Counted from the first letter of the stretch, positions 12,801 to 27,800 are shown. The stretch is 64,000 nt of DNA from Hippopus hippopus (GCA_946811185.2 OX328103.1:25340172-25404171), one strand, 5' to 3'. Numbers and translations are program-made. The notes: generated from the sequence alone by a model not told the origin.

Positions 12801-15800
12801 AACTCTACTGTTTCACTAATTTCAACAGAAACTTTTACTTTTTTTCATAGCAATCTAAAGTAATGTAGACCGAATTTGTGTGAGTATTTCCTACATACAT
12901 ATTAATTCTCTATCACATGACAAACTTTTTAGACTTATCTAAATTAAAAGCAATTACAGACTACAAATTAAATGTTGCTCAAATAGGGGATACATCTTTG
13001 AAAGGGTAGAAAACATTGTGGGAGGAAAGCAGACAATGATGGTTACCTGTTTTCAAAAGGAACATGGGATTGTTTGGTAAAGGGTCAAAAAAAAAAATGT
13101 TTCTCATGTTCTTTTACACTATGTTCAAACACCAAATACACTTATTAATTCCTACATTTTGAATTTTTTTAAGCTTACTATTTTAAATGTGTCTAAAATA
13201 ATGAACAGACCAAATAATGCTTACACTTACCTTTAGGAAAATTCTGTGGATAAAGAGAGCTAGAAGGAGAACTAGATCCAAGGCGGCAAAGCTGTCTTTC
13301 TGTTCAATTCCTATAACTTTTGGTGGAAAGAATGGGTCATCAATTTTTCCCACAGCTTTATTGTTCCAGGGGAAAAACCCAAATTGGAAAAGGTACTTCA
13401 CTACTACCACAGCCTGTGAAGAACAAATAGAGAAAGAGTCACAAAAACCTTTTATATGAGCCATGGTCTGTGAAAAGGGGCTTAATACATCTCTGTGATG
13501 CATGATACCAAGCATATGGTCACATGATCATGGATCCATAAAATCCACTTTGTCTAACAATCCACTGAATTATAAGGTAAACTGGTCCTTGGACATACAG
13601 AAAATTAACCAATAGTGAAAGGTTTAACCCCAGATCAGCCTGCGCCAACTGCGTAGGCTGACCTGGGTCGATACTTTTCACAGATGCATTTGGCCCCCTT
13701 TTCACAGAGCAGGGCTCATGTGTATTGGATTCTTCTTTCTCTGACACTTTACTACCTGCAGAAAGCTTTTTTAAGTTGCAGCAGACCACTTTGAAGCCTT
13801 GAGGGTGAGCGGACAAATTGCATGTAACAATAAACATGCTATTTATATTGTCAAGCGGTTTATACAGCCATGTATTCAAATATCAAACCATCATCCATGT
13901 TTCTAAATAGACTGTATGAATGGATTATTTAAACAAACAAAAAATGAAAAATCAGATTTCATATAACACTTTTACATGTTTTATTTCAAATAAGTTACTA
14001 AATTTAACAATTTTACATCATCTGTGAAACAAGTTCTTCTTGCATCAGTCTATATTTATCACTCTTGATGATAACTTCTTAGAAACTGTAATCAGTACTC
14101 AGCCTTTTCTTCTATTCTCACAATGTTTTCTGCCATTTCAAAGAAAAACCCAATTCTTTCAGCCCCGTTTGTTTTCTGCCATGCTTTAAATTTTGACACG
14201 TCTGATAAAATTTTGTAGTTTTGAAACAAGTTAATATTACATTATTCCCTAAGTTTGTTTGGTGATGAGTTCTTTGATAGAGACTATTATGAAATCAACA
14301 ATAAAATCTTTGGTAGAATCATGATCTTACTTCAGTGTATGTTATAACAGTGATCCAGAATGTTTTCGTTGGTCTAGGTACAGACAACATTCCCCACAGA
14401 AACACAAACATTGGCAGCGGAAGAGACAATAGGCTTGCGTTCATAATGTGGTTAAGTATCATCAGGAAATAACACAGCAGTTCCGTCCGAGATATCAATG
14501 CAAAGTAAGTCGCCACCAGCAGTCTGTAGATGCGGGGCTGGTTCTCCTCAAACTCCGCTTCCTCGTCCAGCTTGTCATCATCTTCTGTCCTGGATAGGCT
14601 TTAAAGATAATAATCCACTTTTCAGGCATCCAGTGTTAACCCTTAAAGCACCTTTTACTAATACTGTTGCCTTTGTGGTCAATGTAGATCAAGACCATGC
14701 TGCACAAAATGTGCAGCCTGATCTTTGATCTGCACTATCCTCTTTACTGATACAATGTAGACATAAGCAATCATGAAATTGCAAATGATTTGAGTCATAT
14801 TTCCGGGATAGACATTTCTGTTGGGTTTATTTGGCGCTCTCAGGGTTAAAAAAGATTTGGATACACATAAAGTCAATGAAAAATATCCTATAAAACCTTG
14901 TGACAGAGATTTGTCATAATGGGCAAATTTCCTCTAAATTTTGAGATTTTAGTGATTTGATTGATTTGATTGTGTAATGTGTATAATGTGTATAATGTTG
15001 TTTTCAACAATACATCAGTTATATTGCTGCAACCAGTGGACCTATCCATGCTTTCCTGGAGTTCTTTTCACCAGTGCTTCGCACATTATTCTTCCCAGAA
15101 GTAAGTAACGAATGAATACTGTCACAATGACTATAATCAATTGGGAAAACAATTGGCCGAGCTTAGGATTAAAACCAGCGACCTCCTCTTCTCAAGTCCT
15201 TTAAGGTACCAAATACACTACATGGACTCGCAGATTTTCACTCATAATCTTTAACTGTAAAGATTATGCAATTAAATCCCCTTGTTGAGAACGGGTCATG
15301 AAGTATCATCAATCATATTTGAGCTTCCACAATGCAATGAAAGTGGGTTTACAGATAAATACTTATTACATAAGGCCAATAAAGACCATACAGCCACTAC
15401 CATTAAATAAGTAGTGTCAATCAGACCATGAGCTTCAAATATTTTACCTTGGGTCAGTCTTCAGTGGAGCACCATCAGACGCCGTGACTGGTTCCACTGT
15501 TACTTCAACAAGATCTGTAGTCTCAGATGGTGCCCTGTTTTATAAACAAGTCTATTTATGACCTTTGAACCCTTCATCAAATATGACCACATGAAAAAGG
15601 CTTTTCAAAATATTATTGGTAACGCAGAAAATGCTTGTACCAGCATCTTGTCCCTTTCCCACAACATTTTCTACCATTTCAAAGACAAGTCCTTTTATTT
15701 TAACCAAATCCAAAATTTGTTGCTTTTTCATGTCAAAAAAAAAAGAATACAAACAAAAACATTGCAAGACAAGAGCACCGCATGCGGGTGCCAACACTCT

Positions 15801-18800
15801 GCTGTAGTTGTTTGATTTTTTAGTGAAAATTCTATGTCAAGAAAGGTGCATAGCTGTGTTCAAAATACTTTGATGGTAACCTGCCCTTGTTGTACAGGTT
15901 CCACTTTTGATAATTAACAAATGTTCCATGTTTGAAGCACATATCTTCATTAATCACAAAGATATTACAAAATGTCAAAGTTTTCACACACTGATTTAGA
16001 CAACAATACAGAATATCATCAAGACAAACATTCTGACCATGTTTCATGAGTATCAGACTGAAAATGTGGCCTTCTAGACTACACAAAAGATATTTTTTAA
16101 GGTTTGACCCAGTGACCTCCTTTTTGACAGAATGTGACCCAATTTAAATCTTGTCTGAGATATCATCAAGACAATATTCTGACCAAGATTCATGAGTGTA
16201 AGACTAAATATGTGGCCTCTAGATGTGCACAAAAGGTTTTTCTAAGATTTGTCCCGGTGACCTACTTTTTGACCTGAAGTGACCAAATTTTGAGCTTGTC
16301 TGACATACTATCAAGACAAACATTCTGACCAGGTTTCATGAGTATATGTGGCCTCTAGAGTACAATTTACACACAAGGTTTTTCGAAGATTTGGCCAAGA
16401 GACCTACTGTTTGACCCGACATGACCAAATTTCCAACTTGTCTCAGATTTAGTCAGACAAACACTCCAACCTAGTTTCAAGAGTATTAGGCTGAAAATGT
16501 TGCCTCTAGAGTGCATACCATGTTTTTCTAAGAGTAAGCCCTGTGACCTACTTTTTGACCCGACATGACCCAATTTTAAACACCTGCAATATCAACAAGA
16601 CAAATTTCCTGATCAAGACGAACATTCTTATTAAGTTTCAAGGGTATCAGGCTGAAAATGTGGCCTATATAAGTGCACACAAGATCTTTCTAAGATTTGG
16701 CTCAGTGACCTTTTTTTGACCCTTCATGACCCAATTTCGAACATGTCTGAGATCTTATCAATACTCTGACCACGTTTCACAAGTATCTGACTGAAAATGT
16801 GACCTCTAGAGTGCACACAAGGTAAATGTTGACACCCGCAAAATGGACAACCAACACAGCACGATAACAAAAGCTCAACTTGAGTACTTCGTGCTCAGGC
16901 AAACTAAAAATGTGTATAAAATTTTGTTGTCTGTTTACGAGATATATGACCAAAGTTATTATACCCATCCTGAGCCTGGTCCTCTTGTTTTTCAGGATCT
17001 GCTTTTGTTCTCTCTTCCAGCTCTACCTCTTTTTCTTTCATGTCTATCTGCTCTGACTGAGGAAAAAATAGAAAATGAGTCATGCTCTGTTAAAAAGGGG
17101 CTTAATGCATGTGCATAAAGTATTGACCAATGTCAGCCTGCACAATCTACACAGGCTGACCTGGGTCAAAATTTTTTGCTAATGGTCAATTTTCTGCATG
17201 TCCAAGGAGCATTCTACCTCAGGATTCAGCTGGTTGGACAAAAATGGATTTTATGGATCCATGATTAAGCAATGACTTGCTTGGTATAATGTATTATTGG
17301 ATCCATGATTATTTGATGACTTGCTTGGTATAATGTATTACTGGATCACTAATTATATGATGACTTGCTTGGTGTAATGTATTATGGAAATGCATTACAC
17401 CCCCTTTTGCAAGAGAATGGCTTAAATACAATTGGGGATAGATATTCATCAATATTATTGGTCTTAGTACAATGTATTTTCTTTCTGCACAAGTTCAGTA
17501 ATCTGTAGTAAACACAGTCAGCTTTAGCTATCAGAAGTTGAATCTGATTTGTAATCACTCTTGTTTTTCTGCATCATGGACACAATAGAATATGTAGCCA
17601 TTTCTCATTAATATACATGTGCTGCATTCTTTCCCTCTTGGGCAGGTATGTTCATTCATATTATGTCACTGTCATTGCAGTGATTTGGTTTGTTTGGTGT
17701 AAAATTAATGTTTAACATTTTCAAAATTATAACAAGGTGGCCAGTACACATATACATGCTTTCCTGGAGTTTCTTTTGCAAGCACTTAACACAATATTCT
17801 TCCTAACCCACTGACTGCTTTCCCACATAACCGTTGTCGAAACAGTGATCAGCAGTGAGAGAGGAATGAATCCTGTCGCAATGACTATCACCAAATCTCG
17901 GAAGTCATAGCGGTGGATTACATATCAAAACGCAACTTATCTGAATTCAAGAAAGGTTCAGTATGGGGAAAAAAAAGAATAAATAGTGTGGAGTGATCAT
18001 TCTTTTCTGTGTCAAAAATTACCTGTATTTGTTGTTTAACCCTAATATGGTCTTTCTTCAATTTTGCAGCTACCAGTCTATAATTCCTGGATATTTTGTT
18101 GAACAATCTAATGAACCAGTCGATCACACTTGCCAATAAAGCCAAAATAAACTTCAAGATGTTGACAATCTTTGCCATAATCCCACCTGTAACAAATTAG
18201 CTTGATTCATCCTAAAGACCATTTTCAACAGTGTTTGGTTTAATCCTTTACTGCACAATGCCGACATTTAATGACCCTGGGAAACAAGCCCTTTGAAAAC
18301 ATTGTGGGAAAAGGAGAAAATGCTGGTAACCAGCATTTTCTCCTTTTCCAACATTGTTTTCTACCCTATCTGAGAAAAATTGCACCATTTGAACCACAAT
18401 TGAAATTGTTGTCTGCAAATGCTTTCAATTTGGACAAGGCTAAAATTTTGTCTTTTGGTGAAGGGTTAATTCTTTATAGCACAAAAAAATCTTTGATGCA
18501 TTGAAATTGACGGCATTTGCAGACGACAAATCAAATGCTGCCCTAATGATTGGATTTGGCTTTGAAAAAGTTAAATAAAAGAATTTTAGGAAAAGGAAAA
18601 AAAAATGCTGGTTACTATTCTCCTTTTCCCCATAATGTTTTCTACCCTACCACATTTGAATCTCAGAATTTGAACCACATATTATTTGTCATCTGCATTA
18701 ATGCTTTCAAACTGGACTGGTCTAAAATTTTGTCATCTGTTAAAAAGTTAAAATGTATAAACCTTTCTCCTCTTCCTTGGTTTGCTCCTTGACCTCGTCT

Positions 18801-21800
18801 GGTTGACTGTCTGGTTCATCACTGGTTGCAGGTTTAGGACTGGAAGGTTTACTGGCACCTGCAGCCTGTGTAGAAATAGTCAACTCTTTTACCAAATAAT
18901 CCTGAGTTCCAATGACCCTTACAAAGAAGGCTTATAAATATGAAAACAAAGTGGGAGAAGGAGAAAATGCTGGTAATCAGCATTTTCTCCTTTATACCAC
19001 CTTCACACTTACGGATTTTTCTTACGAGTCCTTACGGATTGCCAACTCGTAGTCAATCGCAAGCATCCGTACATAACTCGTTCGCATCCGTTAATAACTC
19101 GTCACAACTCGCAGACACTCGTGAGGATCCGTGAAAGTAGAGACAAAATTTTTGACATGTCAAAAATTTTCTTACGAGTGTCCACGGATAAACTTTTCCA
19201 TAATTAACTCGTAAATAACTTGTAACAATCCGTAAGTATCGTAAACCGGTTGTAACCTTCCGTAAACTACTCGCAAGAATCCATAAATGTCTCGTAAACA
19301 ATTTGTTTTACGATTTGTTACGGTTAGTTTACGATTCTTTTACGGAATATTACGAGTGCTTAAGTGACAATACCGATTTTAATTGCATTCAGTTACGATT
19401 GCTTTACGGATTGATAAGACTTAATTACGAGCAATTTATGGATATGTACGAGTACTTTATGAATACATACGTATACTTTACGATTTAGAAATGGTATAGA
19501 AGCGTGCAAAATTGAACAGTTCCTTTCAGTTGTTATCAAGACGTCACAGAGGCCTGATCTCTTCGATATACACTATTGATATACATTATCTACAAGCATG
19601 GGTCCAAAGAAAGCAAAAAAGGCAGCCATCAGAAAAAAGCGGACGCATTCACCCTCCTAAGAACTACAACCGCCACAGCTAGAGCCCGCTGAGGTAGAAG
19701 ACCTGAGTGTTAGCCAGGTCCTGCACCAAAATCTTCTGCGTGCTGAACGTCTCTTCTGCCTAGGAATATCTACTTGCTGCTGGGCATCTTCCCGTTCTGT
19801 TAGTTGAAGGAGCAATTGTAGAAAGTATTGATATAATTGCAATCTGTTTCTCTCGTATGCCATATTGTCTCGCTGGATGTCAGCTGTTGAATGATGATAC
19901 ACAGAGAATTGCATGCTTTTTGCACAAAAAAAAAACAGGACTCATAAATACTCCTAACTTACTCACAACTATTCGTAACAACACGTTAACATGTCGTAAT
20001 TTACACGTAAATGACTAGATTAATCGTAACCATTCGTAATATACTCGTAACATTCCGTAAACAGCATTTAAAATGTCGTAACATGCTCGTATTTGTCCGT
20101 AATAACTCGGAACAAATCGTAGATATTTGCCGTAAATACATCGTAACAACCCGTAATAAATCGTAAATGGACATTAATTACTCATAAACCGCTCGTAAAA
20201 GCGGCCAGATCGTAACAATCTGTGTACTTTTACGGATATGTGACATCCGTAAGGACTCGTAAGAAAAATCCCTAAGTGTGAAGGGGGTATTACCCACTAT
20301 GCTTTTTACCCCATCAAAAACAAATTCCATCATTTGAGCAACATTAAAATTGTTGTCTGCAAATGTTTTCGATTTGGACCAGTTCAAAATTTTGTCATTT
20401 GGTCAAGAGTTAACTTACCAAATGACAAAATTTTAGAATTGTCTAAACTGTAAGCATCTGCAGGCGACAAATTGGAGTCTCTCAAAAGGTGGAACATGGC
20501 TTTTGAAGGGTAGAAAAATATTAGTTACCAGCATTTTCTCCTTTTCCAACAATGTTTTCAAAAGGCCTTTTTCCTACGTTCATTGAATTTTGGGAATGTG
20601 CACTAAAGAGTTAACATTTATCAGACCAAAGAGGAATTTATTTTAACCCTTTACCAGACAGCAAAATTTTAGCCTTGTCCAAATTGAAAGCATTTGCAGA
20701 CAACAATTTCAATGTGGCTCAAATTGTGCAATTTTTCTTTGATAATGTAGAAAACATTGAGGGACAAGGAGAAAATGCTGGTTACCAGCATTTTCTCCTT
20801 TTCCCACAATGTTTTCAAAAGGCTGTTTTCCCAGGATCATTAGAATTCGGCACTGTGCGGTCATGGGTTAACTAGCATTTTCTCCCTTTTCCCTCAAAGC
20901 TTTCTACTCTGTCAAAGAACTTCACTTTACTTGTAACACTTTTGAATTTTTTGTCTGCAGAAGCTTTCAATGAAGAAGAGTTGAATTTGTCATTTGGTTA
21001 ATGTCACCCTTAGACAGCTAATGATCATGAATAAATGAGCTTTTTGCTGAAAGCGTAGATCATGATCAGACTGCAGAGTCTGTGCAGTCTGATCTTGGAC
21101 CTACACTGTCAAATGGTGAAAGTGCTTTAAAATCGCAATACTTGTGCGTTTACTTTTGTCTATTTTGATTTATTTAGCAGTTTAAGGGTTAAATTTAGAG
21201 TTTGACAAAAATATTCTGTTTTACGATCTTCTTAATGTCAGTAAAAGTTCTTAGAAAATGTTGAACCCTTCCAAAATTTAAAATTTCAATTGAAGAATTG
21301 TATGTCATGGCTAAAGCCAAACTTTACAATTTTGGTGTTACCTAATTTGCCCCTTTAACTCTATGCTGTCCTCTGGCACATTCCTTGGCACATTTTCTGT
21401 TTCTTTCAAAGAGTCAAAATCGGAGTTAATTCGGCAATGAAGCAACAGAATGGAGGAAATGTTCAGAACAACAAATTGTATCTTTTTCCTTTTGCAACAA
21501 TATTTTCATAGGTGATCTGATGCTGTCAGCAGGTGCTGATTAATTAACCCTTTACCAAACGACAAATTTTTTGACTCATCCAAAATTGAAAGCATTTGCA
21601 GAGAACAAAACTAATATTACTTTAAAAGAAAATTGAAATTTGTTTTGGGAAGGGTAGAAAACATCGTGGGAAAAGGAGGAAATGCTGGTTACCAGCATTT
21701 TCTCCTTTTCCCCCAATGTTTTCAAAGGGCTTCTTTCAAATAGTCGTTTGGTAAAGTTAAGCCAACCCGATGGGATATTAATACAGGTAAATTTCTTTTC

Positions 21801-24800
21801 TACTTAACACTGCTTTACATAAAACTTTCTTTGTTGATTCTTTGTCATCAACACATTTTTACTGTTCATCTTGATCAAAGAATCCTATATCACCTTTATG
21901 TCCTAATTTAAATATTGTAAAAAGATAACAGTTTCGCTATCAAACTACTATTTAGAAATAAGCCAATTTACAAAGAGCAAAAACCTTTTGAGCCATGCTC
22001 TATGAAACAGGGGCTTAATGTATCTTCAAAAAATATGGAACAAGGTCAGACTGCACAGTCCACACAAGCTGACCTTGGTCAAAACCCTTTGCTATTGGTC
22101 AATTTTCTGCTTGTCAGGAGACCAGTCTGCTTCACAATTCAATCCACTGTAGGACAAAATGGATCTTATCACCATTATGTGAATACTTGCTTGGTAAAAC
22201 ATGTCATAAAGATGCATTAGACACCCTTTGGCAGAGCATGGCTCATTTTCTTTGATACATGTGATGAATTTATTATTGTTGGAATTTAACAATTACCTCC
22301 TCTGCCTCTGCTGCCTGTTTAACAGCATCATCAGTGCCTTGTGTTACTGCTGTATTGATTAACTGAAAATTCAATATTTGGTAATAAAAACATCAAACAG
22401 AACCTCTACACATTTAACTACATATAACAGTAAATGAAGACTTTTTCAACATATTACAAAAACAAGAGTGCCGTCATCACAATATACACCGCCACATGGC
22501 TGCTATTTCAAGCAGCTAGCTATAGAGACTAAAGTCCAAAACCCAGACAATATGCGCTAGGTCTCATGATCTGTGAAAATTTCATCCAAATCCGTTGAGA
22601 AATGTCCAGTAATTAAAGAGATACTGGTGAAAAATGAAATATAACATGAAGCCCCCTTTTTCCATGAGGCAGCTATGAATCGCAAAACCCTGAAAATATG
22701 CGCTAGGTAACATGATGAGAAACATTCTGTGAAAATTTTATCCAAATCCATCAAGAAATGTGGGAGGAGTTGTGTTCACAAGAAATGGAATGAAATATAA
22801 CATGAAGCTCCCTTTTTCCATGACACAGCTATAAATTGCGAAACCTTGACAATCTGCGCTAGGTCACATGATGAGAAACATTCTGTGAAAATGTTATCCA
22901 AATCTGTCGAAAAATGTGGGAGGAGTTACGTTCACAAGAAATGGAATGAAATATAACATGAAGCCCCCCCTTTTTTCCATGATGCAGCTATAAATCGCAA
23001 AACTTTGACAATATGTGCTGGGTCACATGATGAGAAACATTCTGTGAAAATTTTATCCAAATCCATCAAGATTGTGCAGGCTGACCTTGGTCAACACTTT
23101 TCCCAGATGTATTAAGCTCCCTTTTTCACAGAGCAAGGCTCACATGTATATTTACCTGTAAAGGTGAAGGTCCTTTCTCCTCCTCTTTGTCATCATCCAT
23201 ACCAAATTTGATTGTATCTATTGGCTCTTCTCCCTCCTCCTCCTCTTCCTCACTGTCCTCAAACAGATAATAGTCACCAGATCTTATTGCTGGAAAATTG
23301 TAATTATAAAAACATCACAGGCATGAATAGGTAGCAGGTTACAATAGCTGGGGTTCCAAAACATTTTCATAAATGTACACATTACCTGTTAACCCTTTAC
23401 CTCACAATCTGGAGCTTTAACAACCCCAAGGAAAAGGATTTTCTAACACATTGTATTTGTTTGTATTGGAGTTTGATGCTGTTTGAACAGCTTAGATCAT
23501 AATGCATAACAGAGGTCATTGCACCTACACATTTCCTGGCTTTTTCACACCGGAACTGTCACAACTTTCTTTCCAAAGCAACTGACTACTTTTCTCAAAT
23601 GCATTGGAGGCAAGAGGCAAAAAATCACCAGAAAGAAAGTTTGCCTCAACCATGTATCAAACCTGCAACCACCAGGTCACAAGTCAAATACGCTAACCAC
23701 TGAGCTACCTGGCTTGGCTGAAATCATTGAGGGAGAAGGAGAAAATGCTTATAACCAGGATTCTCCTTTTCTCACATGTTTTCTACCCTCACACAGACAA
23801 AATTCACAATTTTTGAAACGCTGAATTCATCTTCTGCAAATGCTTTCAATTTCAACCAGTCTAAAATTTTTCTTCTGGTAACTAGTCAAGAAGCAATTTA
23901 ACTTACTGGCAATTTTTTTTTTGTTAATCGTCATCAGCAGTCAAGATGTAACATGGAGGGTAAACTGAATAATATGTTTTTCCTTGTGAATGCATGAAAA
24001 TTTGAAGTACTGGTAGTTTCAGTGAATCTACTTTTTTACACCATTTCCTTGTTGTATAGCAGCATTTTAGGCAGGAATTTACTCAGATTACACCAGCCAG
24101 TGCACCCATCCATGCCAATAATATGCAAAAAAAAACACACTTATCAACTTGGTGGCTGCTTGATCACAGAAGTAAAGTAAGTTTGTGAGGAGGATGGCTT
24201 TTGAAAACATAATGGGAAAAGAAGAAAATACTCATTACCCACATTTTCTCCTTTTCCCACAATGTTTTCTACCCTTACCCCCAAAAATTTGAATTTTTGA
24301 GTGACAGTTATTTTGAAATCTACGAATGCTTTCATTTTGGACTAGATTAAACTTTTATCATTTGGTAAAGAGTTAATTCACTGAATAACAAGCCCTATGT
24401 GCTAACAATACAGCTACCAGGTCCTGGCACTACTTTTTGTTCTCCACTACCAGCTTTCTCCTGACTTATAATACCTTGAAAATGTTCCTCTGGTTCAACA
24501 TAGTTCCCTTTAAAGCGAGCTTGTTTACTTCTGAGAAAGTCCATCTTTTTCTTGATATTCTGCAGTATAGTCTTCTCCTCTTGTCTCTGCTTTTCCACTT
24601 CCCTCCTCAGGATTTTGTTAATCAGCTGACAACCCCTGCAAAAATATCATTGATTGATTGATTGTATGGTGTTTAACGCTGTTTTCAACATTATTTCAGT
24701 TATATCGTGGCGGCCAGTGCACCTATCCATGCTTTCCCAGAGTTTCTTTTACCAGTACTCCGCACAATTTTCTTTCCAAGCCACTGGCTGCTTTCCCACA

Positions 24801-27800
24801 TAACCATCGTGGGAATAATGGTCAGTGGTGAGAGAGGAATGAATCCTGTCGCAATGACTATCATCAATCCTCGGAAAGAAATTGGCCGAGCCAGAGATTG
24901 AACCCATGACCCTCTGCTCTCAAGTCCTGTACGCTACCGACTAAGCTACCGGGTTTTGGCGCAAAAATATCAAGGAGAATTACCATGGTCCTTAGTTACT
25001 TCTGTAACTGGACTATCTGTCCTGGATTTTATCATTTTATTTAAGTAATAGGTTTCCCCTGGGTTAGTCTCATGTAACCATCTTTGTCTTTCCTGTCTTT
25101 TGTTTTGACGAAAAAGGTTTATATAGTTTGATTTGAGGTAGCATTATTTAGTATTGTTTATCCGCTGTGGAAGTCTTGATTTGGTAAAATTACACAGTGA
25201 GAGATTGGAATTTTGTATCAGAGTGTATATGTTCAGTTCCTAAAACTGATTCATTTGTAATGTACATATTTCGTTATCAGATATCTCTGATGATAGTATT
25301 TAATGATTAGTCTACGGTCAAAAGATAGAAATCTTAAATGAAACAAGAATTGGTTCCATTTTTTCCTACCCTTTTCCACATTAAAACATTGTTTAACAAG
25401 ATGTCTGTTTGTAAAACAGTCATGCCCCCCTACTGCCACATTGATACAGAAAGTGGCACAGTTCATAAACTGATATCAAAAGAATTGATTGGGAAATATC
25501 GATGTCATCTTTTTGATTTATAGCCCACTTCAATTGTTAAACATGATAATCTGTCAACAGATCACATAATTATACACACCGCCGTGTGTATACATACAAG
25601 ATTGTAAACAGTCGCCGATACACAGACTGGGTTATCGATTTTCTTTTCGGCACGCGCGTTCACTTCTGCTTTTTCCCAGTCGACTTCGATGCTTACTACA
25701 TCCCTGATAATACGCGAATAAAATGTTGGAGCCACAAGTTGAGCCACATATGATGATTTTTGAGACACTTTAATTTTTTTTGAGCAAATGGCTCAAGTAG
25801 CGAACGGCAGCACGGGCCCTGAATCATCTGGTGGTCACTGTGACCTTGACCTTTCACAGATTAACCTTAAAATCGATAGGGATCATTTACACTCCAAGAT
25901 GAATGTCTGTACAGAATTTGAAGAACCTAGGTCAATTCTATGTCTAGTTATCATCTGGACAAGGTTTGGTCTATATATCATTAAGTTGAAGGCCACTATG
26001 ACCTTGATCTGTGATGGATTAATCTCAAAATCGATAGGGATCATTTACACTCCGAGTGAATATCTGTACAGAATTTGAAGAACCTATGTCAATTCTGTGT
26101 CTAGTTATCATCTGGACAAGGTTTGGTCTATATATCATTAAGTTGAAGGCCACTGTGACCTTGACCTTTGAAGGATTAATCTCAAAATCGATAGGGATCA
26201 TCTGCACTCCAAGATGAACGTCTGAGCCAAATTTGACGAACTTAGGTCAATTCTGTGTGTAGTTATCATCTGGACAAGGTTTGGTCTATATATCAACATA
26301 TTGACATCACTGTGACCTTGACCTTTGACTGATTGACCTCAAAATCAACAGGGATCATCTATACTCCAAGACGCATGTCTGTGCCAAATTTGACGAACCT
26401 AGGTCAATTCTGTGTCTAGTTATCATCCGGACAAGGTTTGGTCTATATATCAACATATTGACATCACTGTGACCTTGACCTTTGACTGATTGACCTCAAA
26501 ATCAATAGGGATCATCTACACTCTGAGACGCATGTCTGTGCCAAATTTGATGAACCTAGGTCAATTCTGTGTCTAGTTATCATCCGGACAAGGTTTGGTC
26601 TATATATCAACATGTTGACGGTCACTGTGACCTTGACTGTTGACCGATTGACCTCAAAATCAATAGGGATCATCTACACTCCGAGACGCATGTCTGTGCC
26701 AAATTTGATGAACCTATGTCAATTCTGTGTCTCGTTATCATCCGGATAAGGTAAGGTCTACCAACCGCCAGACCGACCGACGGACGGACCGACCTACCGA
26801 CCGACAGACTGACATTAGCAAAGCAATATACCCCCACTTCGTTGAAGGGGGGCATAATAAAGGATCAATAAAAAATGAATCATAAGATCAAGACAAACCA
26901 GTTAACTTTTTGCCAGATGACAAAATTTTAGACTTGTCCAAATTGAAAGGATTTGCAGATGACAAATTTAATGTAGCTCAGATAAAAGGGTTTGTCATTG
27001 CAATGGTAGAAATCATTGTGAGAAAAGGAGAAATGCTGTTTACCCATATTTTTTCCTTTTCCTGCTACATTTTCAAAAGACACTCTTCCTTAGGGTTGTT
27101 AAAACACAGGATTATTTGGTAAGGGTTAATAATTTGTGTTGTTCAGAAATATTTACACATACACTTTACAAAAAAATCATCAAAAAGAAAAATTCTTACA
27201 ACAAAAAATATTTACCTTGATGCCAGTCTATTCTGAGCCTCAAAGTCAGCCACTACATGTCTAAAATAATGGCTGGCATAGATTCTCCTTTGTAGCAGAA
27301 GGAAAGTGAAGCAAACCACATCCCAGGCCAGTCCAGTATTGTCTGCTGCTACAGGACACGTGTCAGACGCTTTAATTTACGGAAAAAAAAAATGTGTATC
27401 ATTGTTCCGTTTTAGTAGAAAAATTATCTAGCACCATCCTATAATTCTAAAAAAGTTTGCTGGATTATTGACTGGTATATATACTTTCTACTCGAGAATG
27501 AATTCTCCTTTTGCCACAATGTTTTCACAAGAGCACTGCATGAGGATGCTAACACTCAGAGCAAGTGCTTGATTTTCAGTGTAAATTATAAGTAAAAAAA
27601 AAGTATAAATGTGTCAAAAATACTTTGATGGTTACCTGCCCCTGTTGTATGACTTCCCCTTTTGACAGTAAACAACTTGTCCAAGTTTGACATAAATGTG
27701 TTCAGTGATAACAGAGTTATTACAGGATGCCAAAGATATGAACGACGATGACACAGACAATGACAAAACCAGGGCTATGACAGTAACTCGATGTTTTCTT

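Noticed and set aside
19598..19800. Working gene inside the Harbinger-like element
   Set aside because: The plus-strand frame has an early in-frame stop and the minus-strand frame lacks a recognisable domain. At best it is a relic.
21343..21405. Possible extra Piezo exon between w21 and w22 on the minus strand (open frame NVPRNVPEDSIELKGQIR with donor GTAACA)
   Set aside because: No acceptor gives a phase that fits both w21 and w22. The best AG yields 61 bases and the open frame cannot join either neighbour. w21 and w22 already join in phase.
25562..26207. Small open frames over the 158 bp repeats
   Set aside because: Repeats of unit sequence with no family resemblance.
25397..26858. CRISPR-like array, because of regularly spaced repeats
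   Set aside because: Units are 158 bp, diverged along their whole length, with no short repeat plus unique spacer pattern, and the genome is eukaryotic.
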